Origin: Acanthornis magna
Taxonomy: Eukaryota; Chordata; Aves; Passeriformes; Acanthizidae
Length of the DNA: 64,000 bases
Assembly: GCA_036785705.1 (NCBI GenBank)
Contig: JAWUZG010000015.1
Location: forward strand, 4,789,001 to 4,853,000
Direction of reading: 5' to 3'
Shown: positions 18,301-34,900 of the stretch, piece by piece
How positions within the stretch are numbered: the stretch's first letter is position 1
How the letters are laid out: every line of letters starts with the position of its first letter
The notes under the pieces: generated by a model
Seen by the model: the letters and a program-made list of their open reading frames with translations, nothing else
Databases searched by the model: none
What the model was told of the DNA's origin: nothing
Program-made: the position numbers and the translations under genes

Positions 18301-21300
18301 GCAAATTAAAGATTCCTACCTTGTCTTTATCCCCTCCTCATGATCCAAGCCAAAGATTACCACGTTCCAGAGCAAATAATAACCTGTCACCCAACAGGAC
18401 TGGTTTCACAACCACATCCTGCTTTCCCTCAACCAGTTGCTCTTGTTCTCCCCTGCCTGACTCACCTCTTGCCTCAACCAGCCCAGTGTCCTGCTATCCT
18501 CAAGTCTGCTCCTGTGCTGCTCCTCATGTCATCTTACTCGGTGGTCACACATGTCTACCCAACAGCTCCTTTCCCCTGCCTCCTTTCACCCCTCTGCAGG
18601 CCTTGGAGCCACTTAAACCCACTCAGGCCCCTCAGCAGCAGAGCTGGTGATGCTCCCACTGTGGCTCAGTCTGATCTCCATGTGATGCCAAAGCTCCTGC
18701 AGGCAGAGGAGCAGCCAGGGAGGCTCCCTGTGCACCTCGTTAGTAAGCAAACACCAGTGCTCTTCCACATGCTTATTAGTTGGCTTCCATTGCATTCCCA
18801 GCCCTCCCTGCTGTCATCTTCCCTCTCAAAAATATTCGGGTCCTACCAGGATATGCTTGTGGGGAGGATTTTGGAATTCCAGTGTGAAGACAGCAGCACA
18901 CCTTTCCCAGGCAGAAACAAAACTTCAATTATGACAGGTCTATAATGAGTAGCATGCTGCACTGCTTTGCAATGGATCACTCACGTTTTAGAATAAATCC
19001 ATCTGAGGAGCTAGCAAGCTGTTCCTTCATATTCTACAAACTAATTCAGCAATTAACATACTGAGAGGTGCTCCTACACCTTAGGTTTGACATATCAGTA
19101 TGCCAATACCAAGTCTGTACCTTTCTCAAGAACGTTTGAATTCCATCTGCCCTGAGAGGGGAGAATAATCAGCCAGCTTTCCCTAAGCACTTCACGGGTA
19201 AGCTTGTTCAGACCTTACTAAGGCAGCTTTTAAGCCAGTGCTGTCCGCACGGAACATCCCCAGCAGATGCTACAGAAAGAGTCTCCCAGGCTGAGAGGTC
19301 TGCAATAAAACACTGACTAACCTCTTTATGGGGGCGTGCTGGTGCCATTCTTCCCCTTTCTCAAAAGCTGAAGTCTCTGCTTATGATGAAAAGCCACACT
19401 GGTTAGATAAAAGTCTCTCAAGTTATACAGTGCACACAAACTGAAGAGTAAGCCTCAGGGATGTTTTCTTACCTACAATGCTCACCTGTTTGCTTAAAAT
19501 TGTTTTAATCAAAAAACCTGTCACAACTATTTATTGATGTGTGTGGGCAGTGCTTCACACTGCCGGTGTGTGCTCAAAACCAACTCAAGTATCACAGAGC
19601 ACCCAAAACAGCTGCTAAAAAACACACAACACCCAAAGCACTGGGACAAAAAGAGAGGTGAAGAAATATCAAGTGACAAGTTTGAAGAGTTCAGCTAAGA
19701 AAAGCAACAGCAGACCAGCTTCCCAGATGCCAACCCTCTGTCCTAAACCCAAGAACCATTACTGTTCAAACTTTAAGACCTATTTGCAGCAGGGATTAAC
19801 TTCTCCGGGGTTTTTTTTTTTTTAGCCTTGCCACTATTATTTCAATTTTTTTAAAAGCTTTATCTGCTGGTATGACTCAGCTGGAAAGAGTGAGTCTACA
19901 ATTTCTGGCAAAGGCCTTATCCCAGTCTTGGATCCAAGTTCATGCCTTAGACACTTGATGTAGACTCAGAAATGGTGCAATGTAATCACAAACAGTTTCC
20001 AAAAAGAGCAACAAATCCTTGACTAACCAAGCCTCAGGGTCAGTGTTCTGATTTCTCAAGCTAGACGCAAGCCAAAGCAACTCACTTGGTGAAAAGTGGA
20101 AGCTCTTTGTTGAGCCACTCTTTTCATCACTTCCAAAGTTACCCTCTGAGCTTCCTTATTGATGAGGGATAGATTAGCCCTTGTCCAGAGGCAGTGCCCA
20201 CTCCATCTGGACTGCAGTACCCTCACAGCACCAAGGTGAATCCTCCTCCACCTGTGAGCAGGAAGGCAGCAGTGTTCTGTGTTACTCTCTACAAGAAGGG
20301 GAGGAGACATCCAAACTAAAATGAATTGGTTTTTTTTCAGAGAACTTGGAATGGGCCTGGAAATCACCAGGAATTAGAGTAGCAGAAGCTTAAGTCAGCA
20401 AGCTCAGTGGTGGGAAGAAATGTCAGTATTCACAATTGTCATCTGAAGTATTACTACTTTTATTTGCCCTAATTTATTAATTTTCAATGGTCTTCATTCC
20501 CACCTTCTTCCTTTGTTTAACTGCCAAAGATCACAGCTTCCAGGCCCATTCCAAGTTCCCTGAAAAAAGCAGTTTTAATTTGGACCACTTCTCTACCTTT
20601 TGTACCTTCAGCAGGTTTCAGAGGTCCAAATACAGTCTGATAAGGGTGAGTTTTCTGTATCTCAGGTTAAGAGAAGCAAAAATGCTGTTTGGGCAACTAT
20701 GAGGAGTTATGACCTATAGTTTGGAAAGACAAAGGTTACTGCACTATGACAATACTTGCAAGGTGCACTGAAATGTTTCAGTAGCAGGGAAGAGAGTTCA
20801 GCATATTGTGGACTGCATGTAAGAGCTTTTTTTTCCTCTTCTGCACTTGCATGTTTGGGATATCACAAACAATGTTTATATGACAGAACAGCTTGTAAAC
20901 TCACTTTGCAGCTGGCTCAAAGCATGAGTAGGGCTCAGGGAGGGTGCCTGGCTGGGCACAACAGCACTGCAGAGCGCTGTATTCGTAGACTATCACAGAA
21001 TATCCCGGGCTGGAAGGGACCCACAAGGCCCATCCCAGTCCAAGTGGCCTGACAAAAGCCTGTCAGAGCACTGCTCTGCGGAGAAACGGGCCTGGGTTTC
21101 CTTTCAGAAGGAGCTAAAGAGAGCTACGAGAGGTCCGTGACCGAGAGCAGAGGAGAAGGAGGGGAGGGCACACACGGTGCTGTTATTTCCATGCTGGCAC
21201 CAGCCTCGCCGAGCTCAGGGTCGGTTGGAGCCTCTTCCACCCCGGCGCACGCAGGGCTCCCCGCAGCGGGGAAACCTTCCCCCCTTTTCCCCCACAACCC

Positions 21301-21384
21301 CCGAAGTTCGCAGGGTAGCCCTCGCTTCCCCAGCCCGCCGGCTGGGCCCCGGCCGCCCCCCGCCGCTCCCCGGCCCGTACTCAC
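15321..21384 (-). other. BLCAP: BLCAP intron 1 (no NNAT inside)
   Basis: A 6-kb intron bounded on the minus strand by the donor GTGAGTAC after 21385 and an acceptor CCCTCCCTACAG before 15320. In eutherian mammals the imprinted gene NNAT lies in this intron. No frame here resembles neuronatin. The only repeat I recognise is a short CR1 fragment near 20985. The region is AT-richer than its flanks and otherwise featureless to the eye. Confidence 0.75.
20985..21056 (-). repeat. CR1 LINE 3'-end fragment
   Basis: The sequence TATCACAGAATATCCCGGGCTGG followed by AAGGGACCCACAAGG is the reverse complement of the CR1 3' terminus. It is a short, degraded copy in antisense orientation, just upstream of the BLCAP CpG island. 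Confidence 0.8.
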
Positions 21385-21760
21385 CGCGCCGTGCCGCCGC
21401 CTCACGCCGCCATCCCGGGGCCGCCCTGAGGAGGGAGGGAGAGGCCGCCCGGCAGCCGGGGGACGCGCCCCGGCCGGCCCGCAGGCCCACGCGGCCGCCC
21501 GGCTGTCCCCGGGACCCTCCCGGCCCCGGTGCGCGGCTGCTCCGCCGGGGGGCCCGGGGGCGCGGGGAGCGGCGGCTCCGTCAGGCGGGTCCGGGCAGCC
21601 CCGCGCGGCGGGGAGCGCAGCGCAGCGGAGCGGGGCGGGGCGGAGCGGGGCGGGTGCTGCGCCTGCGCGGAGAGCGCTGCGCCTGCGCACGGGCCGGGTC
21701 GCGCTTCCGCGGGCGGCTGTGGGAGCGCGCTTTGCCTCTTTGCTTGTTTTATCAAAAGAT
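21250..21760 (-). promoter_or_regulatory. BLCAP: CpG-island promoter of BLCAP
   Basis: A sharply delimited, extremely GC- and CpG-rich block with several GGGGCGGGGC Sp1-type boxes (about 21630-21655) and a tandem GCGCCTGCGC NRF1-like motif (about 21658-21690). It has no TATA box. It sits at the 5' end of BLCAP on the minus strand and contains the non-coding first exon. Transcription should start near 21650-21720. Confidence 0.8.
21385..21690 (-). other. BLCAP: BLCAP non-coding exon 1 (5' UTR), with a three-codon uORF
   Basis: On the minus strand this GC-rich exon ends at a consensus donor (GCG|GTGAGTAC, last exon base 21385). The 5' limit is approximate. It contains an upstream ATG at 21411-21413 followed by two Ala codons and TGA at 21402-21404, so a complete three-codon upstream frame lies 17 bases before the donor. 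The exon structure is inferred from the donor and from the known BLCAP architecture. Confidence 0.65.
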
Positions 21761-21792
21761 TGTTGCGTTTGTGTGTTCTTGGAACGAGCCAC

Positions 21793-22170
21793 GCTTGGTC
21801 TGTTCAGCCTGGAGAAGAGGAGATTGAGGGGGAGACCTCATCGCTGCCTACAGCTTCCTCACGAGGGGCAGCTCCGAGCTCTTCACTTTCATGACCAGTG
21901 ACAGGACCCGAGGGAATGGCCTGAAGTTGTGTCAGGGGAGGGTTAGGCTCGATATTAGGAAAAGGTTCTTCACCCAGAAGGTGGTCGGGCACTGCGACAG
22001 GCTCTCCTGGGCAGTGGTCACGGCACCAAGCCTGTTTGAGTTCAAGAAGGATTTGGACAAAACCCTCAGGGAGGGTAGGATTCTTGGGGTGTCCTGGGCA
22101 GAGCCAGGAGTTGGACTCGAGGATCCTCCCTGCCAACTCCGAATAATCTGTGGTTATTATTCAATTGTGT
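21793..22170 (+). repeat. CR1 LINE fragment, sense
   Basis: Matches the CR1 3' half: TGTTCAGCCTGGAGAAGAGG, then CTCGATATTAGGAAAAGGTT, then TTGGACTCGAGGATCCTCC, ending in an A/T-rich terminus. It is a truncated copy beginning about 30 bases beyond the BLCAP CpG island. Confidence 0.92.
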
Positions 22171-22196
22171 TTGCACACTCCGTTGCACCTTGTGCT

Positions 22197-22665
22197 GTGC
22201 TGCTTCACAGAGCCACACAGGACAGGGGCTGGCAGGGACACCGCAGGCCATCAGCTGCCCCCCTGCTCTGCTGGGTCCCTTTGAGCACAGTGCTCTGGAT
22301 TGTGTCCAGGGGGCATGGGAATATCTCCAGGGAAGAACCTCAGTGAGCAGCCTGTTCCAGTCACCCACGCGGTAAAGTTCTTCCTGTTCAGGTGGAGCTT
22401 CCAGTGCTCCAGTTCCTATTACCTCATCCCATTGTTCAGCACCACCCGGGAGAGCCTGGCTCCATCCTCAGAACACCCTCCCTGCAGCTGCTCACAGACA
22501 TTGATAAGGTCTCCCCTCTCAGTCATCTCTCCTCCAGCCTAAACAGCCCCAGCTCCCTCAGCTTCGCCTCATAAGAGAGATGCCCCAGTCCCTTACCATC
22601 TTCACAGCCCTCCTCTGGACTTGCCTCTGGGAACTCCATGTCTCTCCTGTACTGAGTAGCCTAGG
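22197..22665 (-). repeat. CR1 LINE fragment, antisense
   Basis: Reverse complement of an internal CR1 segment. Diagnostic pieces are AGGTCTCCCCTCTCAGTCATC, CCTCCAGCCTAAACAGCCCC and AGCCCTCCTCTGGACTTGCC. It lies about 30 bases from an oppositely oriented CR1 copy, giving a tail-to-tail pair. An A-rich purine run (22688-22716) follows. Confidence 0.9.
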
Positions 22666-23425
22666 GGAAAGAAGAAAAATAACCCAGGGGAAAAAAAAAG
22701 AAAAAAAAAAAAAAGACCAAAAACCAAAGACCAAGATTTGTCATTTTTACAACCATTTAAAACCCACCCAGCCACAGTTGCAGGGCCACCCACACTTCCA
22801 CAGTTTTCCACTTGGCTGGCCTGTGCATTTGATGGGTGTGATAAGACCTGTTCTCCCAATGGCCTGGCAGGTGTGTATCCAGCCTGGGATAGTTTCCCTC
22901 TGCTCTGCCATTATTCTGGGCTGACCTCTTTATGGGGTACTTAAATTCCTGGTTTATGGCACTGCATGGGAACAGCCCCTAAAGCCTTTGGGGGATTCCA
23001 GCTCTGATGGTAGATGCTGGCTGATGATTCCCATGGCACTCCAGGACCACTCAGGGGACTTTCAGAATCCCACCTAACACCAGCAGCAAGCAGGCTTCAC
23101 CCAGGGAACTGCGCTGCTCCAAACTGCTCCAGCACATGCTGCTGCTTGCAGTCTGCAGGATTTATACTGGATCCAACCTGAAACAACTTGAGGTTTCCAA
23201 ATCCTTTTGCAAACTGCAATGTGGACCCTCATGCCTAGGACTCCTGCCCTGCTATGGGAGCTGTGTGCTCACTCAGGTTTTGGTTGTAGTTACAGCTGTG
23301 TATAAAGAAATTCCACTTTTCATTTGAAGCCTGGCTGGCAGAGCTGCAGCTGGAAGCAGTTTTAAGTTCCCAGCCCCATGGCATCTTTTTCGGCAAGCAG
23401 GAACAGAGAGGGATCGTCCAAAACT
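22666..23425. other. Intergenic between BLCAP promoter and PIGT 3' end
   Basis: Holds an A-rich purine run at 22688-22716 and otherwise no gene, RNA or repeat that I can support. Confidence 0.5.
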
Positions 23426-24663
23426 TTTATTTCAGCAGGCTCTGCAGGCTGCATGGAGCCATCCAGTGGAGTGGATCTGTAAGGAGCTGCAGAGTAAAGA
23501 GCATCTCTGGCATGGAAGGGAAAGGTAATCCCAGGCCAGTGGGAACAGATTGTTCCCTGTAGGACAGGAGGAGATGGGGTGTTTATGGTCTTTCTGTTCA
23601 AGCAGAAGCTTTTAAAGGACCTCTGGCTGTGCTCTGCTTTGGTTCTGGGGAATATTTCTTCCAATGATTTCCCTGTGCTTTGTTTAGCTGGTTGTAAGCA
23701 GTGTCTGTTCCAATCACAGAAGCCACATGAGACAGAAAAAAGGTGTTACCCCTGAAGGCAGCACTGTCAGAGGCCAAGCAGCACCACCACTGTCCTCCCG
23801 CTGTCCTGCGTGAACCACAAGGTGGTAATTTGTATTTTGAGAAAATAACTGAGCAGCACAGTGGTGCCAGCGTTCCTGCATTCCCAGCCCAGGGATGGTT
23901 GCAGCTCAGCACTCAGGGTCTGCTGAGCCAAGGCTCCCAAAAACTCTGCGGATACCGTGGGTGCAGAGGAGGATCTCGTGCTGTTGCAGAGGGGTGAGCG
24001 GGTGGAGAGGGTTCAAAATGCTGCAAACAGAAGTTGGGAATGAGAGTAGCTTTTTCTTGCAAAAGAAAATAAACCCTTGACATTGCTAAGGGGACGGATA
24101 TACACTGTGGCCAACAATTAATTTGCAAACTGGCTCAAGTGTGGACAAGTGTGACAGGACACATCTGTGAAACATGGCAATTGTGGAAGGGGGGATGCTA
24201 GTGCAGATGAATCCCTCTCTTTGCTGCAGATTAAACCCCCTTGCCTGGTCCTGCCTTCATCAAATCTCAGCTGATCCAGGCGCTGTGCTACAGACTTGGC
24301 AGCTCACAGTCTTAGAGGGTCAACTCTGCCTGTGGGGCTGAGAAAGCAAAACCAATCAGGGGCAGCACAAACATACAAAACACTCAAGTTTACTTCCAGC
24401 ACCATTCTCAGCATGTAAGTTACACCTCTCCCAAACAGAAGTCTTTTGCTTTTCCCAATCCCATAGCAGCGCAGTTCAGTAGTCAATGGGCTGAGAGCCA
24501 TTTCCCATCTCAGCAATGGAAGTGATCTCTTGGCTTGTTGGATCACAAAGAGAGAAGCAGGCAGCAAAACAGACAAAGCTGCTTCCAGCAAGAGGCAGCA
24601 GTGCTCTGCTCCCTGAGTCTCCCCACAGAGCCCTGCAGTCAGTGCTGGCTGCCCTGGTTCCTC
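23426..24663 (-). other. PIGT: PIGT 3' untranslated region (extent uncertain)
   Basis: From the PIGT stop the first canonical minus-strand AATAAA is at 23426-23431, giving a UTR of about 1.2 kb. A variant AGTAAA near 24391, followed by a GT-rich stretch, could end a shorter transcript. I cannot choose between them from sequence. Confidence 0.45.
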
Positions 24664-29618
<4,955 letters not shown>

Positions 29619-29854
29619 CCCGCCGCCTGCCCCGCACCGCCCCGCCCCGCGCCGCTTCCGCTTCCGCCCGCTCCGCCAATGGCGCCGCTTCCGGGGGTGC
29701 CATGGAGACGCTCCCTCCGCCCCGGCTGGTGCTGTCCTGGTCTGGGATCGGGAGCTGCTGAACGGAGCGAGCCTGGAGCCTCCGCGGGGGGAAGCGCCAG
29801 CCTGGCTGTGTCTGCGCCTGCCCCCAGCCCAGGAGCGAGCGCCACCGCCTTCAC

Positions 29855-29925
29855 AGAGCCGCAGAATGTTCTGCGTTGGAAAGGACCTTCAGGGATCATC
29901 GGGGCCAGCTCTGGTGGTTTGAGAG
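29855..29925 (-). repeat. CR1 LINE 3'-end fragment near the PIGT promoter
   Basis: CACAGAGCCGCAGAATGTTC, TTGGAAAGGACCTTCAGGGATC and nearby bases match the reverse complement of the CR1 3' terminus. It is a short remnant about 240 bases upstream of the PIGT start codon. Confidence 0.75.
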
Positions 29926-31440
29926 GAGGTTAAGGGGCTCCCCAAGGGCTCCCTTCCACCGACTTTGAAATTGGTGCTGCAGGGAAAGCCCTGGCGTGGC
30001 CTCAGCTTGGGTGGTTCCCTGCAGGGCATTTCTGTGCCCGAGGGCGCTGCGAGGACTGTGCCTGTCCCCGGGTGACTTCCACTTCGCAGCTCTTCCCGCG
30101 GCTGACGGCTCTCCCTCGCTCCTGGTCTCCTTTCCGGAGGGCAGCGTCTATCTCCCGATGCAGAGCCATCGGGGAGCGCCGTGCTTCAGCATCTGCCAGC
30201 CCGGGGCCGCCCCGGGAGGAAGGGAACGGCAGCCGCTGCAGGGCAGCGCCGGCGGTGATGCTCCGATGGAGCTCACACCATCGCCTGTTCTCCCGGTGAT
30301 GATTTGAAAATACAGATTATTTGGTCCAGTAGGAAATAAGCATAAAAATTATAACAACGTGTGGTTGTCACTTACCAGCTGCATTACCTTGCTAATTATC
30401 CACTTGTTCAGATCTAAGGTCTTCATGCAACATTAACTTGGAATCAAATGCAATTGAAATGACGATGTGCTTAAGTATTTGTAAATGGTGTTATTTTATA
30501 ACTCGTTTTTCCCCTTCTTGCTTATTAGGGGCATCACATAAAGCCAGACGGTCAGTATGCCCAGGAAAAAAAAAAAAAAAGTCATATTTACAAAATGTTG
30601 TTGGGTGGGTTTGGTTTTTTTCACACCGGGCAAGTCCTTGCAACAAGATACTGGTAGGTAATAAAGTTTTAGATGCGTTTTGGAAGTGATCAATCAAATT
30701 AAAGGTAAAAACATTTATCCAGAGCTATTCCTAGTTTGGGAAGTCCCTGTGCTACAGCCTGAAAATTCATGAAGCCTGGCTCTTTTTTCTCTTCTTGATG
30801 AATTTCCCAGTTTAAGGTAGCAAATGCAACCTATTTATGCTCCACTCTTAGATATGGGGCACTCCAGCCAGTCTCAGAAAGGATTAAGGCATGGGAGGAG
30901 TGCAGTAATATGTCAACACCCCCTGGGAAGCAGCCAGGATGAGGAGCATTCCCTGGCTTCTATTGGTTATCTTCCAGGCTCCTTTCCTTGTGGTGACCAC
31001 GGTTGTGCTGATACAGGAGCAGGGACAGCACTTTCCTGGCCTGGAAGTGCTGATAGTAGCAAGGGGCCTGTGACCAGCTTTGTGCCCACCTCCTCTTGGC
31101 CTGGCTGGTGAGGACCAAGCACAGTGGGCTGTAAAGTGGCTTCATGGTGGCAGTACTTCCTTCACTCCTGTGGAGCAGCACTGGGGGAGCAGCTGCTGAT
31201 GTTCTCTGCTCAGCCCATTTGCGTGGGAAGTCCCCAGTGTGCTCGTGGCTGGTGGTTCCAGGTCACGAGCGCCCCAGCCCTGCTCAGGCCAGCTGTGCCT
31301 GTGCTGGCTCTCTCCCTCCTGGAGGCAGAGCCTGAGTTGCTCAGCATGGTGATCTGCTGCACCAACAGCCCTTCTCTGCCTCGGTCTGTGCTGTCTGCTC
31401 TTGCCCTGGGTGCAGGAGCCATCCCTGGGCTCTGCAACAG
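29926..31440. other. Intergenic between PIGT 5' end and DBNDD2 3' end
   Basis: GC-rich at its left edge, then AT-richer with an A run at 30568-30582. I see no conserved exon. Confidence 0.5.
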
Positions 31441-31445
31441 GAGGC

Positions 31446-31946
31446 TTTATTTGCTCCTGCATGGCACAATTAGCACAATGGCTTTGCACTGGTCTCCATC
31501 CTGCAATCCACTCTGAACCCTCATCCCCATGCTGTTTTGTCCCAATGACACACACAACCACTGCTTAGTTAGATCAGTGTTATTTCTCTCTGTGCTGTCG
31601 TTAAGTGCTTGTCTGGACAGAACTTTGTCAGTAGGGCAGGGGGAAATGGGATCCTAAGGGATGATTTTCTGGGAATGATGGGCCTGTGGGATGCTGAGCA
31701 TATTGGGGGAGTGAAGCAGGGAGTGTTAGCAGCAAAGCCTGAAGAGTTAATTTTGGGAGCTTACAATACCCCTTTCCTTCTCCTTTGGCTGCCAGGAGAA
31801 CATGTGGAGGGAGAGGAGGGGAAAACCATCTCTCCCTTCTGGCAGGGCAGCAGTCCAGGATGGGGTTTACTGAGCACCAGCAGCTTTCCTTCTTCGGGGC
31901 TGGCAAGTCCGTACGGAGGAGGCTGGGAGCAGGGCAAAGCTGGCTG
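31446..31946 (-). other. DBNDD2: DBNDD2 3' untranslated region
   Basis: Runs from the DBNDD2 stop to a minus-strand AATAAA at 31446-31451 (plus-strand TTTATT), about 0.5 kb. Confidence 0.6.
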
Positions 31947-34900
31947 CTAGCTTCTCACCACCTGCTCTTTGGGACTGTCCTCCTGCAGGTCCTCCTCATC
32001 CGACTGCACCACGGGGGTCTCGGCCCCCTCTTCGCTGGTGTCCAGGCTGTTCAAATCCGTGGAGGCAGAGGACGTGGAAGAAATGCGAGACTTGCTCTCA
32101 GCTGCGTTGGGCACTTGCAGGGTGATCTCCTCTGGGCACTGGCTGGCATCTGCCCCTGGACAACAGAGCAGTATGAGAAAGAAAAAGGCTTTCAGAGGTT
32201 TATTGCTGCCTAAGCTTCATGGATAGCCCCTCCAAGACTTGTTCCTTAGTGGGCTATGCATTCCTGACTGCTCCCTGTGTGGCTGCTGCAGCCATTCCCC
32301 ACCTCACACCCCCGGCTTGGCTCAGGGCAGTTGCTGCACATTCCTTCCCTGGTTTTGGCAGTGGAGCTTCTCCATTTCGCCTGAAACACGGCTCAGAGCC
32401 AAGTTGTGTGTGGCCGTTGGGTGCAGCAGGCAAAGACACGTTCGGTTTGACCTCACTACAGTGTGTGAGTGAGGAGGAACATGCTGGCCCCCTGGGCTTT
32501 CCCTGCAGACCCCAGCTCAGCTCCCTGAGGTCTGGCTGGGAGGTGGAGAGGTTCTGCAGCTGTCCTGCTCAGCACAATGAGCTCTGCAGCGCGATGGGAA
32601 CCTTGGGAATTGTGACAAGGCACTGGCTGCTCCAGAGAAGCCTCAGGACAAGGGAATTTGACCCACAGACTCTGGAAAGTGCCCGAGTTTTCCTGTCTCC
32701 TGCAGCCTAATGTATTTACAAGGGTCTGTATGTCTGGGCTGTGGAGGTGGATACTGATGTGGAACAGCCCAGTCCCTCCAACCTCACAGGCCCAGCACCA
32801 ATGTCTGCCTTTGGGTGGGTGTGGATCTGCCCACAGGGTGGCCTGGACTGAGGGATGAGCCAATGTGGGCACTGCGGGCAGGAAGGGCTTCCAGCCTGGC
32901 CCACAAAGGGCTTGGCACTGCACATACCTGGCAGGGACCCAACAATGCTGCTCTCCTCTGTCCCACAGCCCAGAAACACATCCACAGTGTCCTGGTCTGA
33001 CAGGTCCAGCACGTCCATCTGCTCCAGCATGTCCACATTCACCTCCATGGAGGAAATGCTGCCTAAGGGGGCTGCAGAGACAGAGACCAGTGAAAAGGTG
33101 AGTGATAGTGTCAGGCAAAAGGCACCATCGGCCCTGTGCAGGCAGCACCCTGAGGAGGGAGCCTTGCCACAAAGAACTGAATTCTACTTGCTGGTAAGAG
33201 GTCCCCAGGAAAATCATGTTTCCTTAAAACATCCCTCTGGAAGCCCCTGCTGTCTCACTGCAGTCCTTGTCCTTGCTCCAAACTGCTGTCTGGAATAGCC
33301 TGCCTGAAGCCAGCTAATCTACAGGGCACCAGCCTGGGTAGCCATGTGCAGTGCCTTCAGTTAAGTGGTGTGAGTAATCCACAGCACACCCACACGCAGC
33401 CTGTGCAGTCCCATCTCAGTGCAGGACATGCATGTCCTGTTTAGTCTGGGGGCATCCCACCAATCCCTAACCCCCGTGTCGCTGGCCCCTGAAACACCGC
33501 CAGCCCCATGCTGGTACCCACAGCACTTACGTCTCCGGTGCTCTATCTGCAGGTGAGACATTGGGAAGAAGAAATCCACATCATGCTGGAAAACCTCCTC
33601 AAAGAACTTCTGCCGGTCCCGTAGTTTCAGCTGCTGCTGCTGCTGCATTTGCTCTGCATCCAGGTTCCGCTGGGCCTGCTCCATGTCAGCTGGGGAGAAA
33701 AGGTGAGGACAGTTGGACAAAGCAGGGCTGTCTGAGCCCTTCTGCCTGTCCCAGCTCACGCTGGATGACTGTGCTGGATGGTTGGTGATTCCCTTCTACT
33801 CTGCTTTCCCAGCACACATTGATTTAGTCCCCCTGGATAGATGTTACACACCAGAACGGCAGCATCACCAGCACTTGCTGTGCTGGAGCCTCAGATCCCT
33901 CCCCTGAAGTGCAGGGCAGCCAGGAATGGGGAGTTCATACGCTGTGCTCACGACTGCTGAAGGGATTTATCAAGGGAAAAGGGAGCTGGTGTGAGATCAG
34001 CTGCGGTTTGCACACGTTCAAGTTTCAGTTTCCCTGCTACCAAACAGAGGGCTGTCTGTGAATGCTAACGAGCAGGGGAACTCCCAGGGTCAAGAGCTGG
34101 CCTTAGTGCTTTCTGGGCTGAAGGGTGCATAAGGAATAAAAGGAACCGGCAACCTGTCACCGCTGTCCGTGCACAGCCCTGCCGTGCACACCCCCGCCAC
34201 CACGGTCGCTATAAATGCAGCCGCACCCACGCTCGCAGGCTCCCGCTCACAGTCCTGCTCACAGCCAGCTTGGCCTCTGCCTGCACAAACATTTTCATTC
34301 CTGTAATTCCTCACACAGTTCACCGCCCGTGCCTGTGTCCCCAGCTCATGGGAGGGAGTGATGGGAGCCCTCGGGCTGTTGTTGAAGGAGCTGATTGCTG
34401 CATCCCTGGTCTTGGTAACTCCCTGTTGCGCTGGGTACTCAAAATAGCAAGGACCTAAGTGGCACAGAGATACTGTGGCTGGTGGCCCCAGCTGTTCCCA
34501 GGCTGGTGTTTGACCTCAGCCATTCCACATTTCCTTTCTGCTGCACTTGGCCCAACCGGCACAAGGAAAATGTGATTATTGGAGCAGGCGGTGTAATAAC
34601 CAAGGAAACCAAACAAACATCCTGTGCTCTGCCTGAGCACGGCCCAAAGCCTCTGCTTCTCCAGGCTGGGGAGGAGAGAAGAGAGGGAGCAGCATCCCCA
34701 CCCTGTCTGCCAGGAACAGGGGCAAGGGCAAGGACAGCAGGGGAGCTGGCTGTCAGCAGCATGGAGCAGCACAGGACTCAAATGGGAGAGAGGTGGTGAG
34801 CCTGGTGAGGTGTCATGGATATCAATGTCACATCTTCCTGAGAGCTGTTCCAGGGCTTCTCTGCATCCCGTTTCTAGGGCATCCTTCAGTGAAACCCCAT

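Noticed and set aside
21124..21901. Overlapping 216-254-residue frames on both strands
   Set aside because: They lie in the BLCAP CpG island and CR1 repeat and have Ala/Pro/Arg-rich composition; only the non-coding leader exon is supported.
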